The notes beneath the pieces were generated by a model that was not told the DNA's origin, made no database searches, and worked only from the letters and a program-made list of their open reading frames with translations. From NCBI GenBank assembly GCA_946803715.1, contig CAMPET010000063.1:80793-141945 (forward strand): a DNA stretch of 61,153 nucleotides. The letters run 5' to 3'. Below, one piece after another: positions 44,158 to 54,859 of this stretch (position 1 is the first letter of the stretch; each line of letters starts with the position of its first letter). The stretch comes from Beroe ovata (lineage: Eukaryota > Ctenophora > Nuda > Beroida > Beroidae). A program made the translations under genes and the position numbers.

Positions 44158-47100
44158 ATGAATGGAATAGAAAGCTTATGTGCCCCCACAGTTGAACGTG
44201 GCAATAGGGAAAAGTTTGTCTGTGAAGCTCAAGACGCGATATTTTTTAAGTTATGTGAAACAGAAAGTGACATCCATTCCACTGATGATACAGCTTTTAA
44301 ACCTGAATATACTCACCAGGTAGGTGTTAGGTATGGTCGAATTCTCCATGTTGCGTTCCCAGTGCGTTTTTACCTTTCACCTATTGGCTCCCTCATCAAT
44401 AATCAATTGTTCTTGTTTTTCAAGGTGTTTGGCGATGATGAAGTGATATTTGGTTACAAAGGACTTAAAATCAACATTTACTACACAGTGGGCTCACTGA
44501 AACAATACGTGAAAGTCCAGCACTCAGAAATGGTTATTGTATAGATAAGATTTACTGAATGTAACTTTCTAAACATGTGCAAGTTTAAAAAGTATTATGT
44601 AACTCATGAGGACGTCTCAGGCGTTGAAACGTTGAAATGTAGCGGTAACAGTAGCTTGCTTTCCAATCGTCACATAATATTGTCACATCACACCCATTCG
44701 GTGCGTATTGCCCAAATTTCACTCGGCTTCGCCTCGAGAAATATGGCCAAATACGCACCTCATAGGTGTGATGTAACAGTATATTATAGTCAGCGCAAAA
44801 AGTTAGTAGCAGCGTGTTTTGATTGGCTGAGAGATTCCGACGAATCAGAGCGTCCGATATGCGCACGTGACACGATAATGGTAATTGATATCATAATTGA
44901 CTGGACGCGCGCTATTTCCATATCTTGTTCCGGGAAACATAATATAACCTCTAAACTGATCACGCTTGTGCGTAGAGGTCATGGTAGTACAATGGTATAG
45001 AGTTGTACAAGTACATTACACAGCGAATATGCTTTACACACCATATCTGGTTAGGACAAGCACTTCATGGTCGACCTATTCACATTACATAGTTGGTTTT
45101 TCTATTGATCCTCTCTTTCACCTTTTCTGCTCATCTCTCAAGCTCTCAGTCTCATTCGCAGTGCGCGGTTTTCAGGAAATCTCGTTGCCAGCTGATTGCT
45201 GACATTTTGTTCTTGCATAAACATAACACTCCAGCGATTTCCTGGCAGATCACAGAGACAGGATGATCTGCTGGAAAGAGCGGGCCAGTTTTGAAATTAG
45301 ATCACTGACAAGAATAGCTCCCTCATAACCCTTGATATCAGATACATGTCACTCTCCCTATCTCAACTCCACACGTGTATGATACAACGTGGAGACTGTT
45401 TACATAAGATACTTGGTTATCTTATAGGCATACATTATACATGGGTGACGGGTGTGACTGTGAGTATAGAACGAAGAGAGAATACAGATTATTATGGTAG
45501 GTACTGTATAATTACTGTAGGGAAAATAGGAAAGTTCAACATCAACTGTCAGTGTCATTTTTTGGCGTCCGAATCCTGATGGTAGTGGGGGTGCTTGACG
45601 GCAGTGCGCGGTTGAATATGAGTGCACCTGTAACGAGGCCAAGGGTGAGTTTGACATCATGGCAGGTGGATGTGGGAGTGTGGCAGGTGGATGTGGGAGT
45701 GTGGCAGGTGGATGTGGGAGTGTGGNTGGATGTGTGGGTGTGGCAGGTGGATGTGGGATTGTGGCAGGTGGATGTGGGAGTGTGTCACTGTCACTGTCAG
45801 ATGAGCGTTCGGCTGGGATTGTGTGAGGTGTTCGTGGCGTTGAACATTAAACTTGATGCGGACGATTGTGAACGAGTGTTAGATTGTTCCTACTGAAACA
45901 GTCCCAACATGGGAAGACCGCTTCTGGCCGAAGTGAAATTTGGAAATACTGGGAAGACGAGATTTGCTGACAGACTCGAACACTTTGTTTCCTGCACATT
46001 GCTTCGTGTCTCTGTCCACGTCGTGACTCGTGCTGGTTGTTTCCCGGGTTTTGTACAACTGCAGCTCTTACAAGTTGTGCCTCTTGTTGGGGCCGACTGT
46101 CCATCAGAAGACACGGAGTTGCTCACTGACATTTCTTCACTGAAATTTCGTCACTTCCTGTATGAGATCTGTTACTAATACTAAAACGTGTTCAAGTGAG
46201 TGCCTCCCCTCTATTTCTGATTCTATAGGTACTCATCATAGTATGCTGGAAGTGGAAACTATGATAGTGATACTGCAAACTTTCCCCCACCTTCTTTGCT
46301 GACTCCATGATCACCTTCTCTTTGAGCTGAGCTTCCTTCAACTCATCAGCTGGATCCCACCTCAACCCTTACCCCTCTGTCCACACCAGTTGTGAGTTCT
46401 GGACGTGGGTTATCCTCGAATTCATCTTCCAGAGAACGATCCGTTGAGTGAGTAGTTGTCGATGAAGAGTGTAAAATTCCACTATATTGTTGATTACTTC
46501 ATCAGCATCAGTGAGGTCGATGATGACCGGCCGGACGTGAACATCGACTTTTTTCTATGTCCATTATAGCGAAACAGTGAGCCACTACCTTCTGACAAAA
46601 CTCCTTGTCGATGGTCCCGAAAGCATCATGAATCTCAATCATGCTTATCATGTTCTGAGCAGATCTGTTTCGGGTAGCCACGTCCATCTTCATCTTAGCG
46701 GTAGCCCACTCCAACACAATTGGGTCATATTCACCATTCACCGTGATGTTCTTCTCTGCCAAAAGACGATCATAGACTCTATTTTACTTTTAGAGGATTC
46801 ATGACAATTGCAAAAAAACTGAGAATGACAAGATTCAAGTTCAACAATAACAACACACTCGGTCTCCTGATAGTGTTTGTGATACAGTATGACAATGGTA
46901 ATGACGTATGATACAGTCTATGATCCATCTCTTCCCGCAAATTCAATGTGAAATGTTATACTCTGGGCAGCCAATCAGAGATGAGTATTTAGGGGCAGAT
47001 CAGCCAATCACAATTGAGCTGAAATCCAGTGCTGAAAATTTGTTGTATAGTGATCTGGGACCAGAGAGCAATTTCTCACCGCGCATTCGCAAATTTCAAT

Positions 47101-48741
47101 ACGGAACGCCGCGCATCTCGCGAGTTGGTTTCAGTAACTATAATTGCCAGATAATGACTTAGAAAGTGACGGAACGCGCAGAATTTGACGTGAACGCGTT
47201 TTAGGAAGTAGATACGCTGCTACTAACTTTTTGCGCTGACTATATATACCTACACACACGGGTATTTATATTGCTGTATTTTACTCCCAGGTGTCTGCAA
47301 GTAGCACAGTTGAACCTGATGACGTCTTGAAGCTGCTCTCTGATCAGACTCCAGCAGGGTTTACTACAGACTACAATGAGTTCGTTATGGACATGGACAA
47401 GGACAGGTCCTTCAGACCACCCGGTACCATGGTCTCGTCCTATAAACAGGTCCAGAGAGAAGTTCCATGCCCCGCCATTGCTTGTCGGTCGTTCGCTTCC
47501 TGTATCCGTTTATTTCCTCTACAGTCAACCTATTATATTGTTCTAGGAATGAGCTTCTTATACCCTAATATCAATTCAGGACGACAAATGCTACGAGATA
47601 TACCATGCTACATTTGATGACCCCGCATTTCGGTCGTATCACAGTCGTCTACAAACATTTATAATCTGGTACATTGACGCAGCAAGTTACATTGACGATG
47701 AGGACCCTGCGTGGAGCCTCTATACACTATTTGAGAGGGTAAACTGCGCTGGAAACACCAGGTTGGCACTGAGATTGTAAACCAATCGAGTTGAAATAAA
47801 ACTTACGGAATTCCATGCACTCAATACGGTCTATTGTATCCGTCTGAATAAGTAATTGAGTAATATATCCTCCTCAGATACCGAAGTGTTGGCATTCTCT
47901 CCTGTTACAACTACTATTGCTACCCGAACTTGAAGCGTCCACGAATCAGCCAAGTCTTGGTACTTCCTCCTTATCAGAAATCAGGGCACGGAGCCAAGAT
48001 TCTCTCCGCTATGTACGAACACTCGTGCTGTGACCCTCTCGTGTATGACATCACTGTGGAAGATCCGTCAGAGAATTTCACGAGACTGCGCAACTTTGTC
48101 GATGTCCTCAAGTGCATGTCTCTACCCTCCTTCAGACCAGAGCATCTCAGGAAGGGATTCTCAAAAGTTTGTGATTATTCAAGATCGTCACGTACTGTCA
48201 CTGCTGACTGCATGTTGAATAATTGTTTCAAAATTTCGAATTTTGTCCATTCAAGGTCGATGACCTCCACAGAAAATGGTGACGGAAGCAAGAGAAGTGT
48301 ACAAGATTACTAGGATACAAGCTCGCAAGACATATGAGATCCTACGACTGAAAGCCACGGACATGTCAAACTGTGAGGAGTACAAGAAATACAGACTGGA
48401 AGTGAAACGGCGACTCAATATCCCCTTCCAAAAAGAAAAGAAATCTATGCAGAAGTTGCAGAATTTCTTGCAGCCCGAGGTGAGCATATTGGACGGTTGT
48501 AATAATTTTTCATACTGATTAACCTTAATCAATAGTCTCCGAAAAAATCAAATATCTCAAAAGTCTACCTTCTAAACTCCTTCTCTAGCATCAAGTTCAT
48601 GATTGATACACTACTCAGGAGTACGCTGCAGTTTTGCTGTCCAAATCAGTGGACAACCAGCATGACTTCCTGGAGAAATCGTACCGAGAACTCGAACTGG
48701 ACTACCGGAAGGTTCTGGAGCGTATAAGTGCTCACGTGTAA
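44158..48741 (+). CDS. HAT1: Histone acetyltransferase type B catalytic subunit
   Basis: Seven exons join in phase to 409 aa: 44158-44319, 44425-44532, 47291-47449, 47580-47761, 47878-48166, 48273-48479, 48619-48741. HAT1 acetylates newly made histone H4 at Lys5 and Lys12 with RBBP7. Landmarks: FKPEYTHQ|VFGDDEVIFGYKGLKI (N-terminal domain), RLQTFIIWYIDAASYIDDED, SCYNYYCYP.KRPRISQVLVLPPYQ, the acetyl-CoA loop QKSGHGA, ITVEDPSENF with the catalytic Glu region, YEILRLKATDMSN, and a C-terminal helix ELDYRKVLERI. Donors ATG|gttatt and AAA|gtttgt are weak but are required by homology and phase. The ATG is directly preceded by ttcttctag, a strong acceptor. Intron 2 (2.76 kb) holds a terminal-inverted-repeat element. 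Confidence 0.92.
44672..44787. repeat. Long hairpin in HAT1 intron 2
   Basis: Arms of about 48 bp (acataatattgtcacatcac... against gtgatgtaaca.tatat) with some mismatches around a ~17-nt loop (actcggcttcgcctcga). It lies immediately outside the left end of the 2.46-kb inverted-repeat element. Confidence 0.8.
45658..45790. repeat. 21-bp minisatellite interrupted by N
   Basis: About six copies of ggcaggtggatgtgggagtg(t), with an N at 45726 inside the array, so the true copy number is unknown. Confidence 0.9.
46390..46762 (-). pseudogene. Unrecognised broken reading frame inside the intronic element
   Basis: Minus-strand ORF MAEKNITVNGEYDPIVLEW to AIMDIEK runs to about 46560. Reading continues only after a one-base shift (KVDVHVRPVIIDLTDADEV...IVLWKMNSRI). 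The text has ordinary protein composition and is probably a relic of a gene carried by the element. Family unknown. Confidence 0.4.
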
Positions 48742-49627
48742 CATGACACACACAAACACACACAGTGTGAAGTATATACATTGTACAATGTATTGAAATT
48801 ATAAATTGTTCAAGTACATGAACGTGTAAATCACGAGATCGGTGTGCGACAGAAGTGAGTCGAGGGAATGTGTTACAAGAAACTATACAGTGTATAATGT
48901 ACAATGTACATTGCTCATTCTCAGAATGTATCGTACATGGTTTGATGTAGAATGTACGATTTAGAAATGAACAACGTCCATTGTGCATTGGGTAATGTTC
49001 GGGAGGTGTGTCAAATTGAGAACGTGGACTATGATTAATTAACTATTGTAACTTTGTATAATGGGTGCAGGAGTTTGCATTGGCGTGTATTTGTGTGACG
49101 TGAAGAGAGAGTTGCTATAGATCTAATGAGTAGTATGTGGTAAGGTTGTTACCTTTCTTTAAACACTTAGTGCGAGTGTGAATGTTCGATGTGGGATAGT
49201 AGTTGAATATAAGTTGTTGGGTACATGACATGAAACTTTAAATACAATTCAATCCACTTATCTCTACGTTCAACAGATTCAAAAGTGACAAATCTAACAT
49301 TCTAACGCGTTCAAATTGTTGTATGAATCGTCTTCGTATGAATTCCTTCAATAGACTCGGTATGCTTTTTGCAACTTTTTAATTTATTTATTCTATATTT
49401 TTATTTCCCCATTGAAATGATATTGTTAATGAAGTTAATTTTTCTACTCAAAGAGTTGTTACCACACAACTTATGAAACTCCTTCAATACTACTCAAATA
49501 TCTCTTTTTACTGCCTTCTAGAGCAGTGTCAGTCGTCACGCTGTTTCATCGAGGAATCAATTAATTAAGTAATTATGTGATCACTATTCACTAATTAGCT
49601 ATTGACCCCGATTAGCAAGATAGTAAG
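48742..49627. other. Spacer between HAT1 and the SON-like gene
   Basis: 48775-48980 is rich in tgtacaatgtacatt motifs, some palindromic. No ORF or RNA gene is recognised. It must contain the HAT1 3' UTR. Confidence 0.5.
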
Positions 49628-52600
49628 ATGTCCGATAGCGGTGATTCAGAAGTTGTATTTGAGGATAACGGCGATTACATTGAGACCAATCTTATCACCG
49701 AAGATGATTTGAGGTTTGTTCATCGCCGACAGGTTTTTTCCATTCTTTCGTCACTTAAAATTATTCAAAGAATATTGTTTTGATTTTGTGTAACATGTTT
49801 GCAGTCGTACTTGAACTCACTACTTCATTATCACCTTATCATTTCAACTACATGGTATACGCGTGAAGGTGAATGAATAGTATATCGGGGAGGCACAATG
49901 TGTTCTGTTACACGGAATATTCCAGGAGTTATCGGCTCCATGTTGCCACTGAGGAGGGTTCGAAAGGGGCTCCATTACAAGAAGCACTCCCGGCCATGGA
50001 ACTTGCCAAAATCATATACAAGAGGAGAAAACTCAAGGAAGAAACAAATGAGGTTAGCGAATAATAATCCATTCGCTTCTTCATTTTGTCTCTTGACATT
50101 TAGTGTGACGCTTCGATAGTTTTTAATTGTGTAAGAGTCAGAGATGAGTTTTGTTTATTACTCATCTTCTTAGGCCGAAGAGAGGGAAAAGTCGATTGAG
50201 AAACTCAAGGAGAAAATGGTCAAGAAAAAGAAGAAAAAGGACAACGACAAATCTCCAAGATCAAGTTCAAAACGGCAGTATCGTAAGAAAAGTCCGGAGA
50301 AAAAATCGCGGAGTCCAAGGAAATCAAGCAAGAAAGAATCGCATTCATCGAGTCGGAGAAAATCCCGATCCCCAGCTCAATCGAGGAAAAAGTCACGGTC
50401 AAGGAGCAAGTCTAGGAAAAGGTCCCGATCTAGAAGCAAAGACAGTGGAAGAAAGTCCCGGTCACGGAAACACAGGTCAAGGAGTAGAGGCAGTAGACGT
50501 CGGAGACGCAAAGTCTGGGAGAGCAAATCACGATCTAGATCTAGATCGAAGTCAAAAGGTTAACCTCCCGCGCTGATGCATTTTGTGATTCAAAGTTCCT
50601 GTGTCAATGCAATATTTCATCAAACTCACTTCAGGTCGAGATGATTACATCAAGAAATGTAGATCGGTGCAAAACGGACCGGATTTACCAGAATCACGAC
50701 CCGTGGAGCGTCGTCGCAGGCACCATCGTCGCTCTAGCTCGTCAAGTGTAGAGCGACCTACTAAAGGACTCCCTTCATCAAGTTCATATCTCGCTATAGA
50801 AGGGCCCGAGTGTGATAAAGCGTTAGTAACACTATACCCCTCTGCTACGCCTTCCTTGGGACTGCCTACTCTAGATCGAGTGAGACTCCCTGCTGCTCTT
50901 GCACAGCAACTGTTTCCTGTGTCATGCGGGTCAGAACACAAGGATGAGGAAGGGGAAGAAGAGAAGCAAGCTAGTATACTCGCGATTGAGGGGGCATCGA
51001 AAGATGGGGAGACAGAGGAGGAAGAGAAGAAACCGGTTGGGCCATTTTTGGAATTTATGGCAACATTTGAAAATTTTTACGTGCGGCGCGACGCTAATTT
51101 CATGGCACGCTATCTTATGAAAGCACTTGCTCCACAACATTTACGCGCGCATTGTTCCGATTTAAAGATAATCGCGAGATTTCATGCACACACTTGTGTT
51201 GATTTCGGTAAAATTTCAGCCAACATTGTCAGAGATAATGCAGATGCGAATAGAGGCTAACAAGTTACTTGTGAAGAATCCGAATGACGCAGCTGCTAAG
51301 AAGATTCTTCATGAGGCTCAGATATTGGTGAGAAACTGCTTCGTTCTTTGAACTTTCAATATTATGATAGAAGTCCTTCCCGTGCAACATTCAGTTTTTC
51401 AGTTAATCTTATTACAAATTCTCAATTTCATTTCAGATGAACCGTTGGCAAGCAGTATCAGCTAAAAGTACAGGAGGGCGTTACACAGGGGCTACGCTAG
51501 CGACGCCCATGCCCAAAGAGATGCTGGACTGTCACCACCCACTCACTTGGGCACGCAAGGTGAAACTTTAATGCCAAATTGACGCCAATATCTTTACAAT
51601 CGAGAATATGGATGTTGTAAATGGAAGCTATTCCCAGGATATGTTTATGAACCTCGCACCGGTCACGGAAAGTCCTGGTATGCAGCTTATGATGAAAATG
51701 GGATGGAGCTCGGGAAAAGGACTGGGTAAAGAGGAATCAGGGGACGTTAACCCTCTCCGGCTTTCTGTCAAAACAGATAGAAAAGGTAAACTTTGTATAC
51801 TGCTTTGCAATCAGGTTACTTCATCATTGACGGACTTACAAAAACTGCAACTTAGAATGGCCACGCTATTGTTGAAACACAAACCACAGTGGTATTCACT
51901 ATGTTGCAGCTTCTGTGAGTCTCTCAATGGTCTCATTTCCTATTTGTTCAGGTACCAACAAGTGTTCGAAACGCTTGGAGAATAAGGCCGTTTTATACTA
52001 ATTGTACAATCTCGTCACCAAAAATATGAGACATTCCGAGCCACACAATACTACCATAGAAATACATAACTAGTGTCAAAAATACCGCGTTCAAACTCTT
52101 GAGAGGTAACGAGTTTGTGATGCAAATATTATGTATCTAACACCCTGAAATAACTGATACCTTGGCCTAACGATTAAATTCACTACAAGAATTCGACCAA
52201 ATTTTCACTCCTAAGATTCTGATAGATTTTCAGCAAAAGGTGGCTCTTTTCGCCACTTTTCGCTGATAATCTTGACGAATTGATCTTATCGAAAGGTATC
52301 AGTTATTGTCAGCGGTTCGATATACAAGTGACGGTGCTATGAGAGAAGTATGAAGAAGATGATGTCATGGTAAGTATGTGATCTCTATTCCTAGACGAGT
52401 ATTCTGATAAACCGGGCTTTCAGTTCATTGTGATAGGTAACCGATATCCAGACCTGCGGAAAACCGCTACGAAGCAGATATTATTGTTCTTTGTGGTTGC
52501 ACTTTTACCCTTGATAACCTCTTAACTCCGTAGAACTGATAATATTGTTTCCTATTTCTGATCAAACCGGTAAATAATGATAAAAAATTTCAGGTTTATC

Positions 52601-53826
52601 GTCCGAGGAGGAGGTAATCCGGAGGAATCCGGCAGCCGATAGAGGAATCAACGTGGTTGGGTGTAACTGGGTGGTTAAAATTGTCAATGGTTGGTAGAGA
52701 GCAAGCTAAATTCGCTGCTGCTGCGATTACGATATAGCTGAAACAATCATCTAACGGAGGTATCGTCTTGGCAGGTAAACACGCAGTTTCTGGACTAGGG
52801 GAGATTCATCAGCACATCGGGAAGCCCTGCCCAGAGTACATTGACTCGATACAACCCGGAGTCCACCAGATCACGTGTAAAACTGCATGGGGGCAGTTCA
52901 CACCCCCTGCCCCTTCTCTGAACAAGAAGGATGCGAAGGGAAGGTCTGCGCTGAATGCTCTAAAAAGGGTGCGTATGATAGAGCTGTTCAGTGCTCACGG
53001 TTCACTGAAGAGTCGTTTTCACCTTCCTAATGGTTTTCATTATGACTGATGACCTAACCGATGTTAATCTGACCATCTCTAGATTCTGGCCATTGAGGCG
53101 GATAAGTACCACCAGCCGTGCCCCGTTGAAGAACCCCAATCCGGTGTACTGTGTGTGGTTTTCAAGACCACAACTGCAGCAATGCAAGCGGCTAAATACC
53201 AGGCCAATTTTAATGATCCAAATCAAATCATCAATATAGCTAATCAGGTGACTTATACCAAGTATTGTGAATATCAACAATTCCCTTTTTTCCCACTTTA
53301 GTACCATTATTAACAAAGCTTTGAATCTCTATAATATTCACTGTTTTCTCAGATCGTGGCCCAAGCAAACCGCCCGGCCCTGCCTGCCGGAATCCCTCAC
53401 CTCCGCCCTCCGGCACAGGAATCAGCGATACAGCGACCATCTATCCGGGCAGCGGAGATCCGCCAAGCACTACAGAACCCTGCCATAAACACTCGCGCAT
53501 TGCAGAGATCAATAGAAACTCTCATATCAAATCAGAGACTGGCAGCTAATCGTCCTGGTGTCTACAAGGGCGGGCCAAGGATGCAACCGAACATGCAGCG
53601 ACCCATGATAAACCCGAGACAGCCCCGCCCGCCCCACAACATGGTGAACAGAACAAACCTTATGCAGCCGCCGCGTGCACCTAACATGATGCCACCTCGA
53701 CCGATGAACAGTAATGCACGGGTTGCGCGACCGCCACAGCAAGGTAATGGCATCGACCTACAGAAGATGATTGCCATGGCAACCCAGCTGACAGGATCGA
53801 ACAGACCTCCACGGCCCCCAACATGA
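49628..53826 (+). CDS. SON: SON-like RS/G-patch/dsRBD splicing factor
   Basis: Likely exons: 49628-49713, ~49880-50052, 50174-50558, 50635 to an uncertain donor (about 51031), 51220-51327, 51437-51559, 51638-51785, 52594-52689 (end uncertain), 52775-52968, 53083-53247, 53353-53826. SON is a nuclear-speckle protein that promotes splicing of weak introns. The order fits: acidic start (SDSGDSEVVFEDNGDY), Lys-rich coil, RS domain (50300-50560), PTLSEIMQMRIEANKLL, G-patch (LAPVTESPGMQLMMKMGW.SGKGLGKE...TDRKG), then a dsRNA-binding domain (GKHAVSGLGEIHQH...SLNKKDAKGRSALNALKR). A Pro/Arg/Asn/Met-rich tail ends RPPRPPT. The C-terminal extension after the dsRBD is not typical of vertebrate SON. Exon 2 and the exon 4 and 8 borders need transcripts. 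Confidence 0.78.
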
Positions 53827-54859
53827 TACACTTATCAGGTCTGTCGCCGTTTCTAATATGTTTCTTAAAGTTAAACTTAACTTACTTCTGTAGCCCTACT
53901 TAAAAACGATTTTTAAGAACTCATAGTCTTATAATCGTCAGAAATGCCCAGCCAATATTTATGCACAAGCCGTTGTTTTGAGGATATTTGGGTTGAAATG
54001 ACTTCAGGGTACTACGTGAATTATAATTTCCTCTGTTAATCGCGATCTTGATCCGGTTAGTTTACTTTTTAGACCAGCAGATTTGCTTGTACTGGGAATT
54101 CGGGTTCAGATATCTGCCACGAACAACCTCCACTGTGATTTCTATTGTACAGTGTAACTGTACAACTTGAGGAAATACATTGTTGTACAATGTACACCAA
54201 TGTATAACCTCAACGTGGTGTACAGGTACTCCTTCAACCATTCGCTTTCTAGGAGGGATAGGCATTTAAACATGCTTTTTGTACGGAAAAATGAGATATA
54301 TAAAAACAAAAAGTTAGAGAACGAAAACATTTTAAAAATTGATAAATAGGGGTTTGATAGATATATACATCGAATAAATTAGTTTTTGACATTGTTGAAT
54401 CTAAACAGCTGCACAGAGGTCATCATACAACTATTGTCTATTCTTTAGAGTATGGATGTTGAATGTTCCTCGGCCATGCACTGGCCTGATGAAATGATGC
54501 ATCCAAATAACAAAGCAAGTCTCCATTGTTTTATGTAGAAGGAGACACGCCCCCATGCGTATGTTTTGATGGCTTCATAGCATGTTCTCATTCTTGTTTC
54601 TATCCATGTTAACAAGAAACCACAGTCTTTTGTTTATATCACGGAGCCAATCAGTCTGATATAGCTTGATTCAACAACGAACACTCAGCTCGGTCACTGA
54701 TAATGTCTCTCGGGTGGCAGCTAATGATGGACGTATCAAGTGACGTCATCATAATGTGGATAATCACCGGAAGTCCTCCTGTCCATCTCGAGTATATGGC
54801 AAACAGTGATGTCATCCCCAGGTCTCTGTCTCCTGGTGGTAGCGGTATCTCACTGCAGA
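53827..54859. other. Convergent intergenic region
   Basis: Lies between the SON-like stop and the NUDT9-type stop, so it holds both 3' ends. A block of gtacaatgtacacc and related inverted motifs lies at 54145-54230. No gene or RNA is recognised. Confidence 0.5.

Larger units (their letters stand above)
44785..47244. mobile_element. 2.46-kb DNA transposon-like element with ~30-bp terminal inverted repeats
   Basis: The left end tatagtcagcgcaaaaagtt (44785 onward) continues agtagcagcgt, and its reverse complement closes the element at 47214-47244. The insertion lies wholly inside HAT1 intron 2. The interior has a 21-bp minisatellite and a broken minus-strand reading frame around 46762-46390 (EYDPIVLEWATAKMKMD, EIHDAFGTIDKEFCQKVV, then after a frame change VIIDLTDADEVINNIVEFY). 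That product is not recognised and no transposase catalytic motif is visible. A TA-rich flank hides the target-site duplication. Confidence 0.75.

Noticed and set aside
46508-46762. Stand-alone minus-strand gene inside HAT1
   Set aside because: The frame breaks near 46560, no splice partners are seen, and it lies inside a terminal-inverted-repeat element.
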